The notes beneath the pieces are model-generated. The model ran no database searches. It saw only the letters and a program-made list of their open reading frames with translations, and was not told the origin of the DNA. 25,855 nt of DNA from positions 1 to 25,855 of the forward strand of contig CAZEDK010000028.1 in assembly GCA_964511025.1 (NCBI GenBank), given 5' to 3'. The position numbers and the translations under genes were made by a program. The first letter of the stretch is position 1, and the number at the start of each line of letters is the position of its first letter. Positions 15,880 to 22,640 of this stretch are shown here, in pieces. The DNA comes from CAZEDK01 sp964511025 (GTDB taxonomy: Bacteria > Patescibacteriota > Gracilibacteria > UBA1369 > GWF2-33-10).

Positions 15880-16132
15880 ATTCTTTTTCCAAATTTTCTA
15901 AAGTTATATATTGTCCTTTTCTTATTTGAGCTTTGGATTCTTTAACAGAATTTACAAGCCCCGGTATTGATTCCAAATAAACTGTTTCTTCTATATCTTC
16001 CAAAAGATCAACAGAAATTATCGCAAAATCACCTGTTTTTGTAGTAACTCTTACTATTTCATTCCCAGTAGTGACTCTATTTGCAATTTTAAATAAATCT
16101 TTTCTTGCCTGAGTTGTGGTTAATGTCTGCAT
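15869..16132 (-). CDS. Phd/YefM-family antitoxin
   Basis: 87 residues. The N-terminal half is the Phd/YefM DNA-binding fold: TTTQARKDLFKIANRVTTGNEIVRVTTKTGDFAIISVDLLEDIEE. The charged C-terminal tail (KESKAQIRKGQYITLENLEKEYDL) should wrap and neutralise the toxin. It is first in the operon. Its strong promoter and palindromes upstream fit autorepression, as known for the family. Confidence 0.88.
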   Translation of the reverse strand: MQTLTTTQARKDLFKIANRVTTGNEIVRVTTKTGDFAIISVDLLEDIEETVYLESIPGLVNSVKESKAQIRKGQYITLENLEKEYDL

Positions 16133-16151
16133 TATTTAATTTTAAAAAGTG

Positions 16152-16224
16152 GTACAAGATCAAGTACATTATATGATAATTTGCAGGTTAAAGTCAAAGA
16201 AAATCTATACGATATCATCGTATA
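16152..16224 (-). promoter_or_regulatory. Promoter and operators of the RelE/Phd operon
   Basis: Minus-strand TTGACT (16197-16192), an 18-base spacer, and TATAAT (16173-16168). A perfect palindrome TATACGAT-ATC-ATCGTATA lies upstream at 16206-16224. A partial palindrome GTAC-N2-GATC-N2-GTAC lies at 16152-16167, between the -10 and the ATG. The arrangement fits autoregulation by the antitoxin. The rest of the 16133-16420 gap shows only the second 21-nt repeat and a possible promoter for the Bro-N gene. Confidence 0.6.
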
Positions 16225-16368
16225 AAAAAGCAAGAAAATAAAGGGAAAGGATTTTTAACTTATTAATTTATTTGCGTTTTAGTCAGGTAATTTTCTTGAT
16301 TGAGATGGTGAATTTGTAAGTGCAATATTTATAAAAATTAAGATATTAAAATTTGATTTAAAAGTATA

Positions 16369-16389
16369 AATCTTATTATTATAGCAAAT
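16369..16389 (+). repeat. 21-nt direct repeat, copy 2, at the right of the RelE/Phd module
   Basis: Partner of 15426-15446 with one mismatch. It contains TATTAT (16377-16382), which with TTGATT at 16353-16358 (18-base spacer) could be the promoter of the Bro-N gene at 16421. Confidence 0.45.
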
Positions 16390-16420
16390 GTAAGGAATTA
16401 ATTCAAAGTTTTTTAAAAAT

Positions 16421-17241
16421 ATGTCAAAATTAGCAATTTTTGATGGTAAAAAAATACGTAGACATTGGGATAGTGGGGAAGAGAAATGGTATTTTTCTGT
16501 CGTGGATGTCGTTGGCGTTTTGAGTAATAGCAGTGATCATAGAAATTACTGGAAAGTACTTAAGAATCGTTTGAAGGCTGAAGGTAGTGAGTCGGTTACA
16601 AATTGTAACCAACTGAAATTAGAGTCGTCAGATGGGAAAAAATATTTAACTGACGTTGCTGATACTGAAACTCTTTTTAGACTTATTCAGACTATTCCAT
16701 CTCCAAATGCAGAATCATTTAAATTATGGTTGGCAAAAGTTGGATACGAAAGAGTCCAGGAAACAGACAATCCAGAATTAGCAATTGATCGTGCAATGCN
16801 NNNNNNNNNTACGAGCAAAAAGGATATTCAAAAGAATGGATAAATCAACGCTTAGAAAGTATTGAAATTAGAAAAGAACTTACTGATGAATGGGAAAAAT
16901 GTGGAGTGAAAGATAATAAAGAATTTGCAATTTTGACTGATGAAATAACTTTCGCATGGGCAGGACTTCACATCAAAGATTATAAAAAACACAAAAATTT
17001 AAAAACTGAAAATTTACGTGATAATATGACAAATCTTGAATTAGTTTTAAACATGCTTGCTGAGGCCACTACTACTGAAATTTCAAAAGAAGTTAAACCA
17101 AAAACTTTTGAAGAAAATAAAAAAGTTGCAAAAGATGGCGGTAAAATTGTTGGAAATACAAGAAAAGAAATTGAAAATAAGACTGGTAAGAAAGTGATTT
17201 CTGCGAGTAGTATGAAGTCAACTAAACAATTAAATAAATAA
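16421..17241 (+). CDS. Bro-N domain protein (antirepressor-like), interrupted by a gap
   Basis: The N-terminal part (MSKLAIFDGKKIRRHWDSGE, WYFSVVDVVGVL, YWKVLKNRLKAEG, LFRLIQTIPSPNAESFKLWLAKVGYERVQE) is a Bro-N domain. The frame ends at a 10-N gap at 16800. Downstream a different frame continues the same protein: YEQKGYSKEWINQRLESIEIRKELTDEW, NLRDNMTNLELVLNMLAEATTTEISK, and a C-terminus KTGKKVISASS, to a stop at 17241. The gap length is a placeholder; about five or eight missing bases would restore the frame. It is thus one gene, not two. It is a paralogue of the partial gene at 1-498. Such genes are common in phage and CPR accessory regions; the function is unknown. Confidence 0.8.
16800..16809. 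other. Assembly gap of 10 N
   Basis: Scaffold gap inside the Bro-N gene. Its stated length is not compatible with one open frame. Confidence 0.98.
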
Positions 17242-17264
17242 TTTTATAAAGCTTTTTTAAATCT

Positions 17265-17363
17265 ATGTTCAAAGACGTAAACCCAAAACAATCATTTCCG
17301 GAACTTGAGAAGAATATTATTAAATTCTGGAAGGAAAATAAGAGTTTTAATGGTAATATATAA
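17265..17363 (+). pseudogene. Truncated duplicate of the ileS 5' end
   Basis: A 32-codon ORF whose first 24 residues (MFKDVNPKQSFPELEKNIIK then FWKE) are identical to the IleRS N-terminus encoded at 18105. The first 32 bases are identical; after that several synonymous changes occur (CCG/CCA, CTT/TTA, GAG/GAA). It then departs and stops at 17361-17363. It is the broken end left, or brought in, when the antitoxin-Fic segment came to lie in front of ileS. Confidence 0.9.
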
Positions 17364-17386
17364 TTGGATATTAATTAAATTAAAAA

Positions 17387-17563
17387 ATGACAAAGCTTCA
17401 AATTTTACATGTTTTACAAAATTATAAAAAATTGCCTGCCAAAAGCAAAATAAGGGAGCAATATTTAAGTGAATTCCAAAAAAAAATGATTTATAGAACT
17501 ACCAAAACCGAAAATCCAGAACTAACAATGAAAATGGTGGAAAAAGTTTTAAATAATCTCTAA
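17387..17563 (+). CDS. Small antitoxin of the VbhA/FicA type (probable)
   Basis: A 58-residue, mostly helical, basic ORF directly upstream of a Fic gene, with a gap of four bases. Class I Fic systems have a small antitoxin with the inhibitory motif (S/T)xxxE(G/N). Here T38-TKT-E42-N43 fits, followed by PELTMKMVEKVLNNL, which resembles the helix after the motif in VbhA. The start is the ATG at 17387; no Shine-Dalgarno sequence is present. The call rests on position, size and motif, not on a database search. Confidence 0.65.
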   Translation: MTKLQILHVLQNYKKLPAKSKIREQYLSEFQKKMIYRTTKTENPELTMKMVEKVLNNL

Positions 17564-17567
17564 TTTT

Positions 17568-18101
17568 ATGATTAAAAAACTTGGAGAGACCAGTTATAAG
17601 CAAACAAGTTTTGGCGTAATACCAAGGTCAAAATTAATTTTATTAGAAATTGAAGGCATTAAAAAAGCTTGGGATTTCGTTTTGAAGACAAAAATACAAC
17701 AATTAACTCCTGATTTTTTCAAAACAATTCATAAAATTGGTTTTGCATGGATTTTTCCAGATATATGTGGAGATTTTAGAAAAGTTGATGTGCAAGTTTC
17801 AAATCATAATCCACCAAAATATTATTTGGTATTTCAATTAATATCTGAATTCTGTGAAGATTTAAAAATGAGAATGAAAAATTTACCGTCAATAAATAAT
17901 ATTGAGTTTATTGATGAACTAATTTCTTTATTAGCATGGGCTCATCATAAATTTTTATGGATACATCCTTTTCAAGATTATAATGGACGTATTGGTAGAT
18001 TATTAATAAATTTAATTTTATTACAATTAGATTTACCCCCAATAGAACTGAAGGTGGAAACAAAAGTTGGAAGACAACTTTCTATATTAAAATTTATTTA
18101 A
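17568..18101 (+). CDS. Fic/DOC-family protein, probably shortened at the C-terminus
   Basis: 177 residues. The Fic active site is HPFQDYNGRIGR (H133, N139, R141, R144), close to HPFx(D/E)GNGRxxR but with Tyr in place of the first Gly. Upstream GDFR and a flap-like VQVSNHNPPKYY are also typical. Fic enzymes usually transfer AMP to a target protein hydroxyl. There is no inhibitory motif within the protein, which fits control by the separate small protein upstream. The C-terminus ends at QLSILKFI, where relatives usually have about 25 more residues. The stop lies three bases before the ileS ATG, so the end may have been cut by recombination. Leu codons are mostly TTA, unlike most of ileS. Confidence 0.82.
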   Translation: MIKKLGETSYKQTSFGVIPRSKLILLEIEGIKKAWDFVLKTKIQQLTPDFFKTIHKIGFAWIFPDICGDFRKVDVQVSNHNPPKYYLVFQLISEFCEDLKMRMKNLPSINNIEFIDELISLLAWAHHKFLWIHPFQDYNGRIGRLLINLILLQLDLPPIELKVETKVGRQLSILKFI

Positions 18102-18104
18102 AAT

Positions 18105-21100
18105 ATGTTCAAAGACGTAAACCCAAAACAATCATTCCCAGAATTAGAAAAAAATATTATTAAATTTTGGAAGGAGAGTAAAATTTTTGAAAAATCTATT
18201 TCAAATAGAGATGGTGGCAAAGATTATATTTTTTACGACGGCCCTCCATTCGCAACTGGTCTTCCACATTATGGTCACATTTTGGCAGGGACTATGAAGG
18301 ATGTTGTGCCGAGATACTGGACTATGAAAGGTTTCAAAATTGACAGAAAATTCGGTTGGGATTGTCACGGGCTTCCAGTTGAATACGAAGTTGAAAAAGA
18401 GCTTGGAATTACTGGTCGCAAAGATATTGAAGAAAAAATGGGAGTTTCGGAGTTTTGTGAAAAATGCCGATCAATAGTTTTGCGTTTTACTAAAGAATGG
18501 GAAGAAACTGTAGAGAGGATGGAAAGATGGGTAGATTTCAAAGATGACTATAAGACGATGGATGCGACTTATATGGAATCTATTTGGTGGGTTTTTGGGA
18601 AACTTTGGGAAAAAGGTTTGGTATATGAAGGTCATAAGCCAATGCACATTTGTCCACGATGTACTACTCCACTTTCAAATTTCGAAGTTACTCAAGGCTA
18701 CAAAGATATAACTGATATTTCAGCAACAGCGAAATTCAAAGTTAAAAATTTAGAAAATACTTATATTTTAGCTTGGACAACGACTCCTTGGACTCTTCCT
18801 GGAAATGTGCTTTTGGCAGTTGGAGAAGATATTGAATATGCTTATGTCAGCCATAATAAATTTGATAATGACGGCAAAAAAATTAGCACTGAAAATGAAA
18901 CTTATATTTTAGCAAAAGATTTAATTTCAAAATACTTTGGACAGGAAGAAGGACTTTATAAAATTCATAAAACTGTAAAAGGGAAAGATTTAGTTGGATT
19001 AGAATATGAACCACTTTTTCCATATTTATTAGATATGTTAGATCCTTTAGATAAGGGTTGTAGAGTCTCAACTAGGGTTTTAAAAGATATTTCAGGCAAT
19101 TCAATCAATATTTCACTTAATGTTGCGGTTAAAGATGATGAGAATATGGCAGCTAAAAGTAAATTTATAGAAAATCAATCTGATAAATTAGATAAGTTTT
19201 TAAAACAAATTTATAAAGTTGTTAATGCCGATTTTGTGTCTATTAACGATGGTACGGGTGTAGTTCATATTGCTCCTGCATTTGGTGAGGATGATTATAA
19301 ATTAGGGCAAAAAGAAAAATTATTGTTTTTAGTTCAACATGTAGCTCTGGATGGGAAATTTATAGAAGATATTTTTTTTCAACCTTCTCAAGGAAGAGAT
19401 GATATTAATTATAAAAATCCTTTAGATTTAGTTGATTGGTTACAGAATAATTCACCAGATAAGTTATTCAAAGATATAGAGGTTAAACCAAAAGATGATC
19501 CAACAAAAACTGATCGGAAAATTTGTGATTATTTGGAATCAAAAAAACTTTTATTTAAAAAAGAAAACTATAAACATTCATATCCGCATTGCTGGAGATG
19601 TGATAGCCCTCTTCTTAATTATGCGACTTCAAGCTGGTTTGTGAAAGTTGAAGTTTTGAAAGAAAAAATGATTGAGGCAAATAAAACTATTCACTGGGTA
19701 CCAGATCATGTTGGATCAGGTCGTTTTGGTGATTGGTTAGAAAATGCTAGAGATTGGTGTGTTTCAAGAAATAGATTCTGGGGAGCTCCGATCCCACTTT
19801 GGAGAGCAGAAAGTGGAGAAACTGTTTGTATTGGAAGTATTGAAGAATTGGAAAAATTAAGTGGACAAAAAGTAACTGATCTTCATAAACATTTTGTTGA
19901 TAAAGTTACTTTTGAAAAAGATGGAAAAGTTTATAACAGAATCCCTGAAGTTTTGGACTGCTGGTTTGAATCAGGTGCTATGCCTTATGCTCAAATGCAT
20001 TATCCTTTTGAAAACAAAGATAAATTTGAAAAAAACTTCCCGGCAGAATTTATCGCTGAAGGATTGGATCAAACCAGGGGTTGGTTTTATACGCTTGTAG
20101 TTTTAGGTGTTGCGTTATTTGGAGTTTCACCATTCAAAAACGTAATTGTAAACGGCCTAGTTTTGGCAGAAGACGGTAAAAAAATGAGTAAAAGGTTAAA
20201 AAACTATCCGGAGCCAAGCATAATATTTGAAAAACATGGAGCGGATGCCTTGCGTTTTTATTTAATGAATTCACCGGTTGTTAAGGCGGAACCTTTGAGG
20301 TTTTCTGAAAAAGGTGTTGAGGAAATTGTGAAGAAGGTTCTTTTACCTCTTTGGAACAGTTATAGCTTTTTTGTTACTTATGCGAATATAGATAAGTGGG
20401 AACCAATCCCCCCAACCCCCTTTGTCAAGGGGGCTTTAAACAAACTTGATAGGTGGATTTTGAGTGAATTGCAGCTTTTGGTAAAAGAAGTTACAGAGCA
20501 GATGGATAAATATGATTTGCAAAAAGGAACTGAGCCGATCGCGGAATTTATAGACTCACTTACAAATTGGTATATCAGAAGAAGTCGAAGAAGATTCTGG
20601 AAATCTGAAAATGACTTCGATAAAATGGAGGCTTATCAGACTTTGTACACGGTTTTGACAACGCTTTGCCAAATGATTGCCCCATTTTGTCCCGCAATTG
20701 CTGAAGAAATTTATAAAAACCTTACAGATGAAGAATCTGTACATTTAACAAATTGGCCGCAAGTAGATAAAAAATTAGTTGATGAGAATTTAAGCCAAGA
20801 AATTGATTTAACAAGGCGTATTGTTACTCTTGGTCATTCTATTAGGTCTACAAAAAATATTAAAGTCAGGCAACCTTTATCGAAGGTTCAAGTTGCAATT
20901 CCTGAGAAATTAAAAAGAAATTTTGATCTGGATGTAATTGCTGAAGAATTGAACGTGAAGGAAGTTGAAATTTTGAATGATGCAAGTGAAGTTGCGCAAT
21001 TTTACGTTTCTCCAAATGCAAGAGTTTTGGGTCCGAAATATGGAGCAAAGGTGCAGGAGATAATTAAGGTGGCAAAAGAGGGAAAATTTGAAATTATGGA

Positions 21101-21491
21101 TGATGGCACTGTGAAAATCCTTGAATACATTTTAAATCATGAAGAAATTGAAATTGGATACAAAGGCAAAGAAGGATTTGATGTGGCCTCAGAGCAGGGA
21201 ATAGTTGTCTGTCTTGATACGCAAGTTACTGAAGATTTGAAATTGGAAGGAGTTGCAAGAGATTTTGTGAGAACGATTCAGGATATGAGAAAGGAAGCGG
21301 GATATAAGGTGGACGATAGGATAGCGATTGCTGTAGAGACAAAAAATCTTTTGTCTGTATTGGATCAATTTTCTGATTATATTAAAAAAGAGACATTATG
21401 TAATGAGTTTGTGAATGAAGGAAAATTTGATTTGGAGAAGGAGGTCGATGTAGATGGGCTGAGTGCGCGAATTCTGATAAGAAAAGTATAA
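18105..21491 (+). CDS. ileS: Isoleucyl-tRNA synthetase (type 2)
   Basis: Class I synthetase charging tRNA-Ile. The start ATG gives MFKDVNPKQSFPELE. HYGH (55-58) in FYDGPPFATGLPHYGH is the HIGH motif, and KMSKR (693-697) is the KMSKS loop. DCHGLPVEYEVEKELG and WTTTPWTLPGN belong to the catalytic and editing parts; GTGVVHIAPAFGEDD is the editing site. The GPPFATGLPHYGH style marks the eukaryote-like type 2 enzyme, often less sensitive to mupirocin. At 1128 residues it is longer than usual. Extra residues lie at about 308-368 (from LDMLDPLDKG to LKQI), between LFPYL and YKVVNADFV, in the editing domain. A CCCCCTT-type palindromic repeat is translated near residue 768 (PIPPTPFVKGAL). Confidence 0.96.
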   Translation: MFKDVNPKQSFPELEKNIIKFWKESKIFEKSISNRDGGKDYIFYDGPPFATGLPHYGHILAGTMKDVVPRYWTMKGFKIDRKFGWDCHGLPVEYEVEKELGITGRKDIEEKMGVSEFCEKCRSIVLRFTKEWEETVERMERWVDFKDDYKTMDATYMESIWWVFGKLWEKGLVYEGHKPMHICPRCTTPLSNFEVTQGYKDITDISATAKFKVKNLENTYILAWTTTPWTLPGNVLLAVGEDIEYAYVSHNKFDNDGKKISTENETYILAKDLISKYFGQEEGLYKIHKTVKGKDLVGLEYEPLFPYLLDMLDPLDKGCRVSTRVLKDISGNSINISLNVAVKDDENMAAKSKFIENQSDKLDKFLKQIYKVVNADFVSINDGTGVVHIAPAFGEDDYKLGQKEKLLFLVQHVALDGKFIEDIFFQPSQGRDDINYKNPLDLVDWLQNNSPDKLFKDIEVKPKDDPTKTDRKICDYLESKKLLFKKENYKHSYPHCWRCDSPLLNYATSSWFVKVEVLKEKMIEANKTIHWVPDHVGSGRFGDWLENARDWCVSRNRFWGAPIPLWRAESGETVCIGSIEELEKLSGQKVTDLHKHFVDKVTFEKDGKVYNRIPEVLDCWFESGAMPYAQMHYPFENKDKFEKNFPAEFIAEGLDQTRGWFYTLVVLGVALFGVSPFKNVIVNGLVLAEDGKKMSKRLKNYPEPSIIFEKHGADALRFYLMNSPVVKAEPLRFSEKGVEEIVKKVLLPLWNSYSFFVTYANIDKWEPIPPTPFVKGALNKLDRWILSELQLLVKEVTEQMDKYDLQKGTEPIAEFIDSLTNWYIRRSRRRFWKSENDFDKMEAYQTLYTVLTTLCQMIAPFCPAIAEEIYKNLTDEESVHLTNWPQVDKKLVDENLSQEIDLTRRIVTLGHSIRSTKNIKVRQPLSKVQVAIPEKLKRNFDLDVIAEELNVKEVEILNDASEVAQFYVSPNARVLGPKYGAKVQEIIKVAKEGKFEIMDDGTVKILEYILNHEEIEIGYKGKEGFDVASEQGIVVCLDTQVTEDLKLEGVARDFVRTIQDMRKEAGYKVDDRIAIAVETKNLLSVLDQFSDYIKKETLCNEFVNEGKFDLEKEVDVDGLSARILIRKV
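20405..20437. repeat. GC-rich palindromic repeat inside ileS (CCCCCTT type)
   Basis: Second copy of the 33-base unit at 1361-1393 (one mismatch). The stem is CCCCCTT/AAGGGGG with loop TGTC. Relative to transcription it is in the opposite orientation from the leuS copy, yet it is open in frame in both genes. Confidence 0.85.
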
Positions 21492-21499
21492 ATTTCTAT

Positions 21500-21527
21500 T
21501 TGAATTCATGAGAAATTTGTATATAAT
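21500..21527 (+). promoter_or_regulatory. Promoter of the frameshifted antitoxin gene
   Basis: TTGAAT (21500-21505), a 16-base spacer, and a perfect TATAAT (21522-21527), with the ATG at 21558. Confidence 0.5.
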
Positions 21528-21557
21528 TATAATGTTAAATTCATTATATATTTGTAT

Positions 21558-21826
21558 ATGTTAAAAAATCAATGTATATCGGTCACAGATTTAAGGGTAA
21601 ACACAAAAGAATGCTTGTCTGGTTTAAAAAACATGCAAAATACATATTTGTTAATAATAGACCTACAGCTGTAGTTTTGGATGTTGGTGAATATGAAATG
21701 ATGAAAAGATTATTAGATGAAATGCCTGTTCTCTATGGATTGGGCGAAAGTGATGTTAGCTCTGAAATTCAAAAATTAGCAGATGTGGCAAGGAAAATGG
21801 AGTCTAGCGATTTTGTTAATTATTAA
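21558..21826 (+). CDS. Phd/YefM-type antitoxin requiring a -1 frameshift
   Basis: From ATG 21558 the zero frame reads MLKNQCISVTDLRVNTKECL then SGLK, the usual start of CPR Phd-like antitoxins, but hits a stop soon after. The -1 frame continues the same protein: KKHAKYIFVNNRPTAVVLDV then GEYEMMKRLL, to 21826. The switch lies at A_AAA_AAC (21626-21632), a classical slippery heptamer. A -1 slip there joins the two halves exactly, giving 89 residues. Alternatives are a lost A in the run (mutation or sequencing error). Translation from the -1 frame alone (ATG 21572) would give a protein without the conserved ISVTDLR strand. Confidence 0.75.
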
Positions 21827-21829
21827 AAT

Positions 21830-21904
21830 ATGAAATTTCAGAAAATTCTAGAACAAAAAGAACTTATAGCTTTTATAAAATCTAGAAATATTAAATTTTT
21901 TTGA
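21830..21904 (+). pseudogene. Possible toxin remnant
   Basis: A 24-codon ORF (MKFQKILEQKELIAFIKSRN...) four bases after the antitoxin stop, where the toxin of such a pair would start. It ends at TGA 21902-21904, which overlaps the -35 of the next promoter. It looks like a toxin gene cut off near its start. The family call is weak. Confidence 0.35.
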
Positions 21905-21929
21905 CATTTTCCTATGTGTTATATATAAT
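21901..21929 (+). promoter_or_regulatory. Consensus sigma70 promoter of the HD-domain gene
   Basis: A perfect TTGACA (21901-21906), a 17-base spacer, and a perfect TATAAT (21924-21929). The ATG of the HD gene is at 21962. This is the best promoter match in the window. Confidence 0.75.
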
Positions 21930-21961
21930 ATATATTGTTTTTATATATAAAAAGTATACAA

Positions 21962-22544
21962 ATGTCTTATCATCATTTCAAAGGGGAGGATTTATCAAGA
22001 TCAGAATTAGTTCAAAGGATGGTGACTGAACGGATTTTGAACAGCGATATTGATGATAGTCAAAGGGAAAATTCAAAAATTTGGGAACTTAAGCATAGTT
22101 GTAGTTGTGTGCAAATTGGAAGAATTTTGGCCTTGAAAAGAGGTTTAAGTGTTGAAATTGCTGAAATAATTTGTGTGCTTCATGATATATATGCAATTGN
22201 NNNNNNNNNNNNNNNNNNNNNNNNNNNNNNNNNNNNNNNNNNNNCATGAAGGATCTAAGACTGCTAGAGAGATTTTGGAATCATCGAATAAATTTAACGT
22301 TCAAGAAATAAATTTGATTTGTGAAGCGATTTATCATCATAGCGATAAGCAGATTTATAGTGATAGTCCGTATGTTGAGTTAATAAAAGATAGTGATGTT
22401 TTTGATTGTTCTCTTTATTCAGGAGCGGTTGACTATTATAAAGAGCATAAAGCTCCTGAGGTTGCCAATGAGTATTTTCGCAGGATTGAGAGGGTGGGAA
22501 GGGAGATGGGGATTCCCGCATTTAATCCCCCTAGCCCCCTTTAA
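21962..22544 (+). CDS. HD-domain protein, interrupted by a gap
   Basis: The first part (to residue 79) has H45 in WELKHSCSCVQIGR and the HD doublet in VLHDIYAI (H74-D75). A 45-N gap follows at 22200-22244. The second part continues in another frame: HEGSKTAREILE, AIYHHSDKQIYSD, and ELIKDSDVFDCSLY, which supply the later His and Asp of an HD phosphohydrolase. The N count is therefore not the true length. Such proteins bind two metals and hydrolyse phosphoesters or nucleotides; the substrate is unknown. The C-terminal NPPSPL and the stop are encoded by a palindromic repeat (22524-22605), so the original end was probably replaced. ATG 21962 was chosen because it follows the consensus promoter. 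Confidence 0.75.
22200..22244. other. Assembly gap of 45 N
   Basis: Scaffold gap inside the HD gene; the frames on either side do not match across 45 bases. Confidence 0.98.
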
Positions 22545-22605
22545 CAAGGTGGAATCGGTCAAAAGTCCCGGTTCCTTCCTTGTGAAAGGGAGGTTAGGAG
22601 GGATT
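22524..22605. repeat. Longer palindromic element at the end of the HD gene
   Basis: The left arm AATCCCCCTAGCCCCCTTT and the right arm (AAAGGGAGGTTAGGAGGGATT, about 22585-22605) are imperfect inverted repeats around a centre of some 40 bases. The left arm is related to the units in leuS and ileS. The element ends the HD frame and fills most of the gap before the next gene. Confidence 0.75.
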
Positions 22606-22640
22606 AGAGATTTATGGGATTTGTATTTTAATTTTCCATT

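Noticed and set aside
16421..17241. Two separate genes on either side of the N gap
   Set aside because: The two halves form one Bro-N-type protein; the frame difference is explained by the arbitrary gap length.
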